NCBI GenBank assembly: GCA_027483425.1
Contig: JAIXUR010000568.1
Span: 1 to 17,952 of the forward strand
Origin: Cyanobacteriota bacterium
GTDB lineage: Bacteria > Cyanobacteriota > Cyanobacteriia > Phormidesmidales > Phormidesmidaceae
DNA: 17,952 bases
Direction of reading: 5' to 3'
Below are positions 8,104 through 16,500 of this stretch, one piece after another. Below the pieces are notes generated by a model. It was not told where the DNA came from. It made no database searches and saw nothing but the letters and a program-made list of their open reading frames with translations. Positions within the stretch are counted from its first letter, which is position 1, and the number at the start of each line of letters is the position of its first letter. Both the position numbers and the translations under genes were made by a program.

Positions 8104-8661
8104 CTAGGCGGTAGTCGCCAACTGCATGCCAATGCGGCGAAGCTGACCCCGCAAACTGGCATCAATCACCTGGGAGCCAACCTTAATGATCAGCCCGCCC
8201 AGCAGGGAGGGGTCAACCTGCACCGACAGCTCGACGCTGTTGGCCTGGGTCATCGCTTGGACGCGATCGCGAATGGCATGCTGCTGATCCTCAGACAGCT
8301 CGACCGCCGCCACCACATCGGCTAAAACCGTCTGCTTCAGCTCGCGCAGCAGCGTTTGATACTGCTTCAGAATTGGCGTCAGGAAGGTCACCCGACCCCG
8401 ATCGACCAGCAGCAGTAAAAAGTTCAGCAAGAAATCGCTGACCTTGCCTTCGGAAATTTGGCGTAGCACACCCTTTTTAGCGTCAGGCTCCATGAGGGGG
8501 TTCATCAGGAAATCGGTTAGCTCCTTAGAACTGGCTAGCACCTCCAGGAGGTCTGCCACTTCGGCACCCACCTGATCGATGGCGTTGTTATCTTCGGCAA
8601 CGGACATCAGTGCCTTGGCATAGGGGCCGGCAATTTCAGAACTCAGTGTTGTATCGTTCAT
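8104..8661 (-). CDS. atpH: ATP synthase subunit delta (OSCP homologue)
   Basis: This 185-residue protein joins the peripheral stalk (b/b') to the top of F1. The gene is called atpD in some cyanobacterial literature. The N-terminal segment EIAGPYAKALMSVAEDNNAIDQV and the C-terminal signature ending SLLGGLIIKVGSQVIDASLRGQLRRIGMQL are family hallmarks, and length is normal. The start at 8661 lies 2 nt after the atpF stop codon. AAAGGAG, 7 nt before the ATG, sits inside the end of atpF, which suggests translational coupling. Confidence 0.97.
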   Translation of the reverse strand: MNDTTLSSEIAGPYAKALMSVAEDNNAIDQVGAEVADLLEVLASSKELTDFLMNPLMEPDAKKGVLRQISEGKVSDFLLNFLLLLVDRGRVTFLTPILKQYQTLLRELKQTVLADVVAAVELSEDQQHAIRDRVQAMTQANSVELSVQVDPSLLGGLIIKVGSQVIDASLRGQLRRIGMQLATTA

Positions 8662-8663
8662 GG

Positions 8664-9185
8664 CTACGCTCCTTTGAGCAGGGCAATGCTGGAGTCAACC
8701 AAGCGCCGCTGCAGATCGTCATTTAGCTCGTCAGGTAGAGCCGCTTCACTGCGCTCAATGGCCAGGGTCGCAATGCGCTGCTGCAGTTCTCGCATCACCC
8801 GAGCCTCCTGGGAGGTAAGGTCTTGGGCAGCCGTGGCCCGCATGCGCTCTACATCGATCCTAGACTGGGCCAAAATAGCATCGCGGGTTCGCTCTGCCGT
8901 AGTTTGGGCCTCGGCCAAAATCTTTTTAGCCTCTGCCTGGGCCTGGGCCAGCTTCTGCTGCTGCTCTGCCAAAGCGGCAGCGGCTTGTTGCTTGCGCTGC
9001 TCAGCTTCAGAAATCTCAGTTTTAATGGCCGACTGGCGAGTCGATAGGGTTTGCCCCAGAAACTTGCCGCCAAAGTAATACAGCACGCCAATAATAATGA
9101 CCAGATTAATCAGATTGGTTTCTAGGATATTGAAATCCAGCCCCAACCCACTTTCTTCCGTCGCTAGTAACCAACCAATAGTCAT
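8664..9185 (-). CDS. atpF: ATP synthase subunit b
   Basis: This 173-residue protein is one half of the photosynthetic-type b/b' peripheral stalk. A short N-terminal segment (MTIGWLLATEESGLGLDFN) precedes the ILETNLINLVIIIGVLYYFG membrane helix (~20-40). A long Ala/Gln/Glu-rich coiled coil follows, dimerising with b' and reaching delta. The ATG at 9185 is chosen because MTIGWLLATEE matches cyanobacterial b and GGAAAG lies ~11 nt upstream. An ATG at 9245 would add 20 unrelated residues and reach nearly to the b' stop codon. The gene overlaps the Shine-Dalgarno of atpH. Confidence 0.95.
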   Translation of the reverse strand: MTIGWLLATEESGLGLDFNILETNLINLVIIIGVLYYFGGKFLGQTLSTRQSAIKTEISEAEQRKQQAAAALAEQQQKLAQAQAEAKKILAEAQTTAERTRDAILAQSRIDVERMRATAAQDLTSQEARVMRELQQRIATLAIERSEAALPDELNDDLQRRLVDSSIALLKGA

Positions 9186-9252
9186 ATCCCTACTTTCCGT
9201 CAACGACGCGGGCAACTCTAGGCAGATCAACCACCCATTCATCACCGATAGT

Positions 9253-9744
9253 CTAGGCTGCCAAAGAACCCAGCAGCTTATCCAAAATTTGTCGGCTCAG
9301 GCCATCCACCTGTTGCTCCAGGGTGGCCATGGCTTGGCTCTTCTGCTCGTCTAGTTCCCGCTGCACCTGCTCCCGCTGGGCCTGAGCCTCTTGCTGAGCA
9401 GCGGCAACGGTTTGAGCCGCAATCTTTTGCGCTTCTTGCTGGGCCTCGGCAATGACCGCTTGGGCCTGGCGACGGGTTTCACCTAGCTCCTGCTGATATT
9501 GCTTGGCAATGGCCTCGGCCTTGGCCAAACGCTCTGCCGCATCCACCTGATTGGCACTAATGTAACCATCACGCTCGTCTAAGACTTTGCCCAAGGGCTT
9601 GTAAAACAGAGCGTTGAGCGCCACTGCCAGCAGCACAAACTGTACCGCCATCAGAGGCAGGGTGGCATCTAGGTCAAATAAACCACCGCCCTCTTCAACC
9701 GTTTCAGCGGCCTCAACCGCCAATAACCAAACAAAATTCATCAT
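9253..9744 (-). CDS. atpF2: ATP synthase subunit b'
   Basis: This 163-residue duplicated and diverged form of b is found in cyanobacteria, chloroplasts and other phototrophs; it is called atpG in cyanobacterial literature. LLAVEAAE and GGGLFDLDATLPLMAVQ lead into a single membrane helix (~28-50) with FYKPLGKVLDERDGYI behind it. A coiled coil rich in AEA/QQE then runs to the C-terminus. Two consecutive ATG codons (9744 and 9741) are possible starts. The gene lies ~105 nt after the c gene and is separated from it by a strong 13-bp hairpin. Confidence 0.95.
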   Translation of the reverse strand: MMNFVWLLAVEAAETVEEGGGLFDLDATLPLMAVQFVLLAVALNALFYKPLGKVLDERDGYISANQVDAAERLAKAEAIAKQYQQELGETRRQAQAVIAEAQQEAQKIAAQTVAAAQQEAQAQREQVQRELDEQKSQAMATLEQQVDGLSRQILDKLLGSLAA

Positions 9745-9807
9745 TGTGGGTATGCCCTTTAACTCGGCCCAGGGCCAGCACTACAGAGTGAAAACGTAGA
9801 TATCAAC

Positions 9808-9840
9808 AGCCGGGGAAAGGCGCTATACCTTTCCCCGGCT
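9808..9840 (-). repeat. Strong stem-loop between c and b' genes
   Basis: A perfect 13-bp inverted repeat AGCCGGGGAAAGG (9808-9820)/CCTTTCCCCGGCT (9828-9840) has a 7-nt loop. It starts 9 nt after the c-subunit stop codon. No T-run follows on the minus strand (GTTGATATC), so it is unlikely to be a full terminator. Protection of the c-gene mRNA 3' end or partial attenuation is the likely role, which would raise c over b'. Confidence 0.75.
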
Positions 9841-9849
9841 CAGATCTAT

Positions 9850-10095
9850 CTATGCGAAGGGGTTAGCAAACAGCAGCACCAGTGCCACCACCAGACCATA
9901 GATGGTGAGCGCTTCCATGAAGGCCAAGCTCAGCAGTAGGGTGCCGCGAATCTTACCTTCAGCTTCGGGCTGGCGGGCAATACCTTCTACCGCTTGACCA
10001 GCTGCATTACCTTGACCAATGCCAGGGCCGATAGCTGCTAGACCAACGGCCAAAGCAGCAGCAATTACGGAAGCGGCAGCGATAATAGGATCCAT
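9850..10095 (-). CDS. atpE: ATP synthase subunit c (proteolipid ring)
   Basis: This 81-residue hairpin of two membrane helices forms the proton-driven rotor ring (called atpH in cyanobacteria and plastids). Helix 1 holds the glycine-rich GLAAIGPGIGQG. The polar loop is ARQPEAEGKIRG (residues ~40-51). Helix 2 contains the proton-binding Glu61 in LAFMEALTIYGLVVALVLLF. Gln28 is present but Ala62 follows the Glu, unlike the Ser of sodium-driven rings, so proton coupling is expected. GAGG lies 7 nt before the ATG. Because 13-15 copies are needed per complex in cyanobacteria, the hairpins on both sides of this gene are notable. Confidence 0.98.
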   Translation of the reverse strand: MDPIIAAASVIAAALAVGLAAIGPGIGQGNAAGQAVEGIARQPEAEGKIRGTLLLSLAFMEALTIYGLVVALVLLFANPFA

Positions 10096-10170
10096 GTCTT
10101 TACCTCGGTTTAAACAGTTCAGAACAACTTAATCAGGTCGTAGACAACACGCACTGGGCGTTTTTTGGGG

Positions 10171-10216
10171 CGCGGTTCTAGAACCGCGTCGGCTGGCAGC
10201 ACCTGCCCCACCAGCC
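10171..10216 (-). repeat. Tandem hairpins between a and c genes
   Basis: Two adjacent hairpins lie in the 150-nt gap. The first is the perfect 18-bp palindrome CGCGGTTCTAGAACCGCG (10171-10188). The second is GGCTGG (10191-10196)/CCAGCC (10211-10216), with an inner CAG/CTG pairing. On the minus strand they are followed by CCCCAAAAAACG, not by T, so they are not ordinary terminators. They could mark an RNA-processing boundary upstream of the c gene. A protein-binding palindrome is an alternative. Confidence 0.6.
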
Positions 10217-10245
10217 AATACCAAACTGAATGCCCTTATCGGGGG

Positions 10246-10995
10246 TCATTCATGCTCTTCACCACCATGCCCCTCAATGGCCTCACCGATGTAAGCCGCT
10301 GCCAGGGTTGCAAAGATCAGTGCCTGAATAGCACTGGTAAACAAACCCAAGACCATAACTGGAAGTGGCACGAAGAGAGGTACCAGTAAGACCAGCACAG
10401 CGACCACCAATTCATCGGCGAGAATGTTTCCAAACAGACGGAAACTTAGGGAGAGAGGCTTGGTGAAATCTTCCAAAATATTGATGGGCAGCAGGATAGG
10501 AGTGGGTTCGATGTACTTGGCAAAGTACCCCAACCCTCGATTGCTAAACCCGGCGTAGAAATAGGCTAGGGACGTCAGTAACGCCAGCGCCACAGTGGTA
10601 TTGATATCATTTGTGGGGGCTGCCAATTCACCCGAAGGCAAGTGAATCAACTTCCACGGTATCAATGCCCCAGACCAGTTAGAGACAAAGATAAACAGGA
10701 ATAGAGTGCCCACAAAGGGAACCCAGGGCCGGTACTCTTTTTCGCCAATTTGGTTCTTGGCCAGGTCGCGGATGAACTCCAGGGCGTACTCCATAAAGTT
10801 CTGCAGGCCAGAGGGAATCCGCTGAATGTTGCGGGTGGCCAAGAAGGACACCAGCAGCAGCGTACCGATGACAAACCACGAGGTCAGAAAGACTTGACCG
10901 TGAAGTTTGAGGCCACCAATCTGCCAGTACAAATGCTGGCCAACCTCTAGCTTTGCCAGGACTAAGGGATGAATCATGAGCATAGTGAGCGCCAT
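10246..10995 (-). CDS. atpB: ATP synthase subunit a
   Basis: This 249-residue stator membrane protein forms the two proton half-channels against the c-ring. LEVGQHLYWQIGGLKLHGQVFLTSW (residues ~16-40) opens the first membrane helix, as in cyanobacterial a. The essential Arg186 is in KPLSLSFRLFGNILADELVV. Gln224 and Glu238 lie in the last helix (SAIQALIFATLAAAYIGEAIEG). The start at 10995 has GGAGAAG ~12-15 nt upstream. ATGs at 10983 and 10977 would remove 4 or 6 residues and cannot be excluded. It follows atpI by 79 nt. Confidence 0.96.
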   Translation of the reverse strand: MALTMLMIHPLVLAKLEVGQHLYWQIGGLKLHGQVFLTSWFVIGTLLLVSFLATRNIQRIPSGLQNFMEYALEFIRDLAKNQIGEKEYRPWVPFVGTLFLFIFVSNWSGALIPWKLIHLPSGELAAPTNDINTTVALALLTSLAYFYAGFSNRGLGYFAKYIEPTPILLPINILEDFTKPLSLSFRLFGNILADELVVAVLVLLVPLFVPLPVMVLGLFTSAIQALIFATLAAAYIGEAIEGHGGEEHE

Positions 10996-11074
10996 CTCTT
11001 AAATCGACTTCTCCGTCAAGACGGGCTAGGAAAAAGCATGTTATGATAGTGAACTATCGATCTGGGTAGCTAGG

Positions 11075-11572
11075 TTAGCCGGATGCCTCGGGAGATTTCG
11101 CTGGAGACTTCGGTAGCACCGCAGTCCAGAGGGTGTAAGCAATTAACGCCCCCTTGTAGGTCAAAAACCCGAGAAAAACGGGTATTACCTCCAGTTGATT
11201 CCACCGGGTAGACACCAGAACCAAACCAACCACAAGGGCTAGTCTGCCACTCCCTGACCTTGAGCCTCCCCGTCCGATATTGGCCACGCTTTTTGCCAAC
11301 ATCCTCAAGTAAACCACACCGCCGCACGCTCCTATTAAATAATTCAGAGCAATTGGAAGAGAGTAGACCAGCCAGACACTGACAAAAATCACGCCCGTGA
11401 AGGCCAGGGTACAAAGCAGCAGATTTTGCTGCAGCTGAAAGTACTCTTCCATAGCAGTCGTCGAGGCCGGAGGAAGAATTTGACCGTCGGTGGAACCGGA
11501 GTCTATTTCTGCCTCTGCCTCTGTCTCCGCCTCTGTGGCGGGGTCACTGTGTTCGGAGGGCAATGGGGCCAC
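11075..11572 (-). CDS. atpI: ATP synthase accessory protein AtpI (subunit I)
   Basis: This 165-residue membrane protein is the first gene of the operon. The family assists assembly or stability of the c-ring and complex rather than catalysis. From residue 41 (MEEYFQLQQNLLL) it matches cyanobacterial AtpI, with LNYLIGACGGVVYLRMLAKSV and RWNQLEVIPVFLGFLTYKGALIAYTL. Four hydrophobic segments can be drawn (~48-67, 70-90, 107-123, 128-150). Residues 1-40 are an acidic, low-complexity extension (ATEAETEAEAEIDSG) encoded by near-repeats of six bases. If this is not translated, Met41 at 11452 would be the start. An upstream start is used because the frame is open from 11572 and similar N-terminal tails occur in relatives. 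Confidence 0.88.
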   Translation of the reverse strand: MAPLPSEHSDPATEAETEAEAEIDSGSTDGQILPPASTTAMEEYFQLQQNLLLCTLAFTGVIFVSVWLVYSLPIALNYLIGACGGVVYLRMLAKSVANIGRGGSRSGSGRLALVVGLVLVSTRWNQLEVIPVFLGFLTYKGALIAYTLWTAVLPKSPAKSPEASG

Positions 11573-11630
11573 GAAAGCGCCTAATCCTTAGCCGTTAAAG
11601 GGTTTCACCTGTTCAACCAGGCCGTAGTAG

Positions 11631-11636
11631 ATCATA
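11631..11636 (-). promoter_or_regulatory. Candidate -10 box of the ATP synthase operon
   Basis: In the 134-bp gap between the methyltransferase and atpI, the minus strand has TATGAT (11636-11631), 5/6 to the -10 consensus, with an extended TGA just before it. No convincing -35 box lies 16-18 bp upstream. The predicted start near 11624 gives a leader of about 50 nt. Read-through from the methyltransferase gene, which points the same way, is also possible because no clear terminator was found in this gap. Confidence 0.35.
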
Positions 11637-11706
11637 TCACGGCAATAATACTTAATAGACGCTTCCCAAAAGTAAATTCGTTATCTTCGGTCTAACGCCA
11701 TGGTCG

Positions 11707-12978
11707 TTACTGTGGCCCTTGCAACAGGATCAGCTGTCGTTGGTGCAGTTGGCGCACTTTCTCAAGACTGACTCCACACTGGGTGAGCAGGTCGGCGACG
11801 GTGGCCATGGGCTGGTCGGCCGCCGAGTCCTGGTCACGCTCGCCCTCCAAGGTCGGTCTTTGACCATTGCAGGCCTTTAGCACCTCAAACTCTGTTTGAT
11901 CTAACGCGGTGATCTGGTAGTTGTGGTCAAAGATGTTTTGGCTGGGCCAGCCTGACATACAGGGGTTGCGGGTGGGGATGGCCGCCAGCAGGTCGCTATC
12001 GTTTTCCCAGCTCACCCGAGGGTAGGGCGGGCGGGCCAGGAACCACTCAAAGTGGGTGATTTCTGGGTCGAGCAGTTCTACCAGGCGGTACTGATCGAGC
12101 TGGGAGAGCTGCTGGGCCCGCTCGAGGAGGGCGGGGTCGGCCCCCAGCAGGCGATCGAGCTGCCATACCTGGGGGTTAGAAAAGCCGACGAACTCCAGGC
12201 CAGAGGCATCGACTAAATCGAACAGACTGTCTAGGGTGTAATCGATCTCCTGGGGGTGCACATACATGTCGGCGAAGCACTCGTCGCGGTGGTTCTCCAA
12301 GGCCCAGCGATCGCGCTCTCGCTGCTTCAGCCGGTTGCCTTCGGGGAGCGTGGCAAAGATCTGCCGCCCCACCTGCACGCCATCGCGGTAGTCGCCCCGC
12401 TGGCTGCCCTGAACCAGGGCGATCGCCCGCTGGATCAGCGAAATTTCCCGGCGGCCAATGTCGGCGTACACAAATAAGTGAATAAAGCCACCGGGGGCAA
12501 GCTTGGTCGCCAACGCCTGGAGCCCTTTCAAAGGATCGGGCATGTGGTGGATGACGCCGACGCAGTTAATCCACTGAAACTCCCCCTCGACCTGATCGAC
12601 GTCGTAGATGCTGAGCTGGCGAAAGCCCACGTTGGTGGCCCCCGATCGGCGGCAGCGTTCGGTGGCCGTTGCGATCGCCTTTGCACTCAAATCAATGCCC
12701 AGCACCTCAGCCTCTGGATTCAGGTGGCTGATATATTCAGTGCTAACTCCGGTACCGCAGCCTGCATCCAGCACCCGCACAGCCCCACCCTTGGGCAAGG
12801 CTCCGGTACAAAAACTGTGAACCGTGGGCCAGTACCAGCGCCAGTTATAGCCCGGTGGGGCCTGATCGAGAAAGGGCTCTGGGGGAAAAGGATAGGTGTC
12901 GTAGAGGCGGGCCACCGCATCGCTGACCGCCTGGGTTTTCATCGAGTCATCCATGGTTGAGTCTGTCGAGTTGTCCAT
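11707..12978 (-). CDS. Class I SAM-dependent methyltransferase, candidate phycobiliprotein Asn methyltransferase
   Basis: This 423-residue protein has a Rossmann-type methyltransferase core. The SAM-binding motif I is VLDAGCGTGVSTEYI (residues ~69-83) and the acidic motif II is LGIDLS (~93-98). VGVIHHMPDPLKGL (~140-153) resembles the post-motif IV region of small-molecule and protein methyltransferases. A cyanobacterial-looking N-terminal motif LYDTYPFPPEPFLDQAPPGYNWRW (~25-48, broken here after YPFPPEPF) precedes it. The C-terminal third (~290-423) has no motif I recognise. It lies between the ATP synthase operon and apcE, divergent from apcE. The neighbouring ApcB contains the Asn71 known to be N-methylated by CpcM in other cyanobacteria, so a CpcM-like role is an inference from context. 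ATGs at 12954 and 12942 are alternative starts; no clear Shine-Dalgarno is seen. Confidence 0.85.
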   Translation of the reverse strand: MDNSTDSTMDDSMKTQAVSDAVARLYDTYPFPPEPFLDQAPPGYNWRWYWPTVHSFCTGALPKGGAVRVLDAGCGTGVSTEYISHLNPEAEVLGIDLSAKAIATATERCRRSGATNVGFRQLSIYDVDQVEGEFQWINCVGVIHHMPDPLKGLQALATKLAPGGFIHLFVYADIGRREISLIQRAIALVQGSQRGDYRDGVQVGRQIFATLPEGNRLKQRERDRWALENHRDECFADMYVHPQEIDYTLDSLFDLVDASGLEFVGFSNPQVWQLDRLLGADPALLERAQQLSQLDQYRLVELLDPEITHFEWFLARPPYPRVSWENDSDLLAAIPTRNPCMSGWPSQNIFDHNYQITALDQTEFEVLKACNGQRPTLEGERDQDSAADQPMATVADLLTQCGVSLEKVRQLHQRQLILLQGPQ

Positions 12979-13220
12979 AATCTACATCTGTCAGCTAATC
13001 TGTCAGCCCCAATCCTGATTCCTAAGTGCAATCCAGGCGTCTCCGCAGATTGATCCTTGTCAACAAACCGGCGCTGCCGTCAAGCCACGGATCAAGCCCC
13101 TGGTAGCCGGGGCTTGGGGCTCTCAGCTTTATCACGAAACGTTACAAAGCTTATCTGCCTTCTCAGGGGTGTGGTGGCCGTCCTCTATGATGGCCAAAGG
13201 CATTTGCCAATTCGGATGTG

Positions 13221-13243
13221 ACACAGTTTTTAATAATCTGTGT
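13221..13243. repeat. Inverted repeat around an AT-rich core upstream of apcE
   Basis: ACACAG (13221-13226) and CTGTGT (13238-13243) form a perfect 6-bp inverted repeat flanking the 11-bp core TTTTTAATAAT. TTGCCA lies 11 bp upstream of it. The arrangement could be a dimeric regulator site overlapping a -10 region, or a chance repeat. It does not match the NtcA or CRP consensus. Confidence 0.35.
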
Positions 13244-13464
13244 TGCTGTCCTGAAACGGTTTAATCTGATTCCAGGTCAGCGAATAGCCTGACATCCATA
13301 GATACCGCATTCAGTGCCTGGCTTGGGCACCCGGCAGGTGAGGTTAACAACGCTTTACCTTCCAGCGGGTTCAGTGGTTTTTGCGCCGATTCAGGCAGAG
13401 TTCCTGCTTGGGCAGGGTGCTGACCCTCCAGCTGATTGATAGATTCTTTTTTGATACCGTCATT

Positions 13465-13488
13465 AAGTCCGCATAGAAGTCCGCATAG
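13465..13488 (+). repeat. Perfect 12-bp tandem repeat next to the apcE ribosome binding site
   Basis: AAGTCCGCATAG occurs twice with no gap (13465-13476 and 13477-13488). The last base begins GGGAG (13488-13492), the probable Shine-Dalgarno of apcE, whose ATG is at 13506. It is a recent-looking duplication in the mRNA leader. Confidence 0.9.
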
Positions 13489-13505
13489 GGAGCCTTTGAA
13501 AACGC

Positions 13506-16500
13506 ATGAGTGTTAAAGCAAGTGGTGGAAGTGCACTGGCGCGGCCCCAGCTCTACCAAACTCTGCCGGTGGCCACGATTTCCCAGGCTGAGCAGCAGGA
13601 TCGCTACATGGGCCGGGGCGAATTAGAAGAGCTAACGGGCTTTTTTAATTCCGGTCTGAAGCGAGTGCAAATTGCTGAGATTCTGACCCGCTATTCCGAA
13701 TTGATCGTCTCCCAGGCGGCCAACCGTATCTTTACCGGTGGCTCTCCCCTGGCATACCTCGAGCGGGTCGATGACGACCAACCCATGGAGAAAACCCGAG
13801 CCGGCACCGTGCTGAACGAGGCAGAAGCCTCTAGGCTGGGCACCGCTACCTTTATTGAGAGCGGCGGCGGGCTGTTTCAAAACCTCTTTACCTCGACCCC
13901 GTCTGGGCCGGTTCCCCCTGGGTTTCGCCCCATTAACGTGTCTCGCTACGGCCCTAGCAACATGGCGAAGTCGCTGCGCGACATGAGCTGGTTCCTGCGG
14001 TACTTGACCTACGCTATTGTGGCGGGCGACCCCAACATCATCGCGGTCAACGTGCGAGGTCTGCGGGAAATCATTGAGAATGCCTGTTCCTCTGCGGCCA
14101 CTATTGTAGCGATCCAAACCATGCAGGCCGCGTCGCTCCGCTACCTGAACGGCGATCCCGAAGCCCAGGAGCTGGTGGCCCAGTACTTTGGGGTGCTACT
14201 GAGCGAGTTTAAGGCTCCGACGCCGTCCAATAAGGTACGCCAGCGCTCCTCCGCCGATCTGCAGGGTCTACAACTGCCTCAGATCTACTTCAATGCGGCT
14301 GAGCGGCGGCCCAAGTACGCCATGAAGACGGGGCTGTCAGCCGTTGAGAAAAATGACGTGATTAAGGCAGCCTACCGCCAGGTGTTCGAGCGCGACATTA
14401 CCCGCGCCTATTCCCTGTCCGTGTCTGACCTGGAATCTAAGGTCAAGAATGGCGAGATCTCCATGAAGGAGTTTGTGCGTCGTCTGGCTAAGTCGCCCCT
14501 CTACCGCAAGAACTTCTTCGACCCCTACATCAATAGTCGCGCTCTCGAGCTGGCCTTCCGCCATATTTTGGGTCGGGCGCCGAGCTCTCGGGAAGAAGTG
14601 CAAAACTACTTCTCCATTGTCTCTGCCGGTGGCCTAGCCGCTCTGGTCGATGCCTTGGTCGATTCGAAGGAATATGCCGATTACTTTGGGGAAGAGACGG
14701 TGCCCTACCTGCGAGGTCTGGGCCAAGAGGCCCAGGAATGCCGCAACTGGGGGCCTCAGTTTGACCTGTTTAACTACAGTGCGCCCTTCCGCAAGACACC
14801 CCAGTTTATTACACTCTTTGCGGCCTACGAGCAGCCTCTACCGGATCAGCACCCCTACGGGTCTGGCAACGATCCGCTGGAAATTCAATTTGGCGCGATC
14901 TTTCCGAAGGAGACCCGTAACCCCAGTGCTACGCCAGCCTTCTTTAACAAAGACACCCGCCGCATTCTCATTCACCGTGGTCCCGGCATCAACAACCAGT
15001 TGAGCAACCCCGCCGCTCGACCCGAGCACCCAGGTTCCCTAGGGGCTAAGGTGTTCAAACTCGACCAAATTCCCGCCACGGGGAACACTAAGGCCAGCGT
15101 TCGCTATTCCGAAAGCTCGACCCAGACAGTGATCAGTGCAGCCTACCGCCAGGTGTTTGGCCGCGAGGTGTACTCGGGCCAGCGCTCTAAGGTCGCGGAG
15201 ATTAAGCTGGAAAACGGGGATATTACCCTGAAGGAGTTTATTCGGGCGATCGCCAAGTCCGAAGCCTTCCGCTCCACCTATTGGTCGTCGCTCTACATCA
15301 TGAAGGCGGTGGAGTATATTCACCGCCGACTGCTGGGTCGACCCACCTACGGTCGCAAAGAGACCAACGCCTACTTTGACATCTGCGCTAAGCAAGGCTT
15401 CTACGCCCTGGTTGATTCAATTATTGACAGCCAGGAGTACGCCGAAGCCTTTGGGGAAGATACCATCCCCTACGAGCGCTACGTCACACCGAAGGGGCTG
15501 GCCCTGCGCAGCATGCGGGCGGGTAGCCTAGCGGAAAGAGGCATGGTGCCGATTCCCGATACCAGCATGCCCCGCTTTGTGGAGCTGGGTGCGGTGACCG
15601 AAGACCGGGCGCTACCCGATGTGAAGCGTCGCTTGAATCAGGGTGTGAACCGCCAGCGTCAGCAGACCAAGGTGTTTAAGCTCACCTCCCTGGCCGATAA
15701 GCCCAATCTCAAGGTGATCACAGCGGCGGCCTACCGACAGATCTTTGAGCGGGATATTGCCCCTTACATTGTTAAGAGCGAGTTCACCGCCCTGGAGAGC
15801 AAGCTGGGCAACGGCGAAATTACTCTGAAGGAGTTTATTGAGGGCCTGGGCTGCTCGAGTCTCTATATCAAGGAGTTCTACGCGCCCTACCCCAACACCC
15901 AGGTAATTGAGTTTGGTACCAAGCACTTCCTGGGTCGAGCGCCGATGGATCAGGCGGAAATCCGCAAGTACAACCAGGTCTTAGCGAGCGACGGTATTCG
16001 CGGCTTTATCGGAGCTATGCTGAACACCCTTGAGTACGCCGATAACTTTGGGGAAGATACGGTGCCCTATCGCCGCTATCCAACCCTGCCGGCAGCCAAC
16101 TTCCCCAACACCGAGAAGCTCTACAACCGGCTCACTAAGCAAAATCGCGATCTGATCGTGCCTAGCTTTGTCAGCGCCCAGGTCACCATGGACGTGGTCG
16201 ATATGCCGCTGATGGCCGATGCTGTCGCTGCCCAGGCCGCCACCACGGCAGCGTTGGCGGCCACCGTAGGGCGGTCATCGGTAGACTCTGAAGTGTTGTC
16301 GGTGTCGATGCCTACCATCCGCTTCTATCGCCGATCGCCCGGGGCTAGTCCTGAGCAGAGCGATCAGATACTCATGGCGGTCTATCGCCAGGTGATGGTG
16401 CTGCCCGAGGGAGAGATTCCGGCGGAGTGGCGGTTGGTGGAGGCGGAGGCCGCGGTGAAGGGCGATCGCATGACACTGCGGGCCTTCATAGGTCAGCTGG

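Larger units (their letters stand above)
12979..13505. promoter_or_regulatory. Divergent control region between the methyltransferase and apcE
   Basis: No gene is seen in these 527 bp. They must hold the promoters for apcE (+) and probably for the methyltransferase (-). Visible elements are a hairpin CAAGCCCC (13093-13100)/GGGGCTTG (13109-13116), a -10-like TATGAT (13186-13191), TTGCCA (13204-13209), an inverted repeat at 13221-13243, and a 12-bp tandem repeat at 13465-13488. No pair of -35/-10 boxes at good spacing was found, so the apcE start site cannot be placed. A long leader is likely, as is common for phycobilisome genes. Confidence 0.6.

Noticed and set aside
12478..12960. 160-codon open frame on the plus strand opposite the methyltransferase
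   Set aside because: It is antisense to the SAM-binding core, and no motif or ribosome binding site supports it.
13141..13158. GTTACAAA resembling one half of an RpaB HLR1 site before apcE
   Set aside because: The second TTACA half-site expected 2 bp later is not present (TTATCT), so only a half-match exists.
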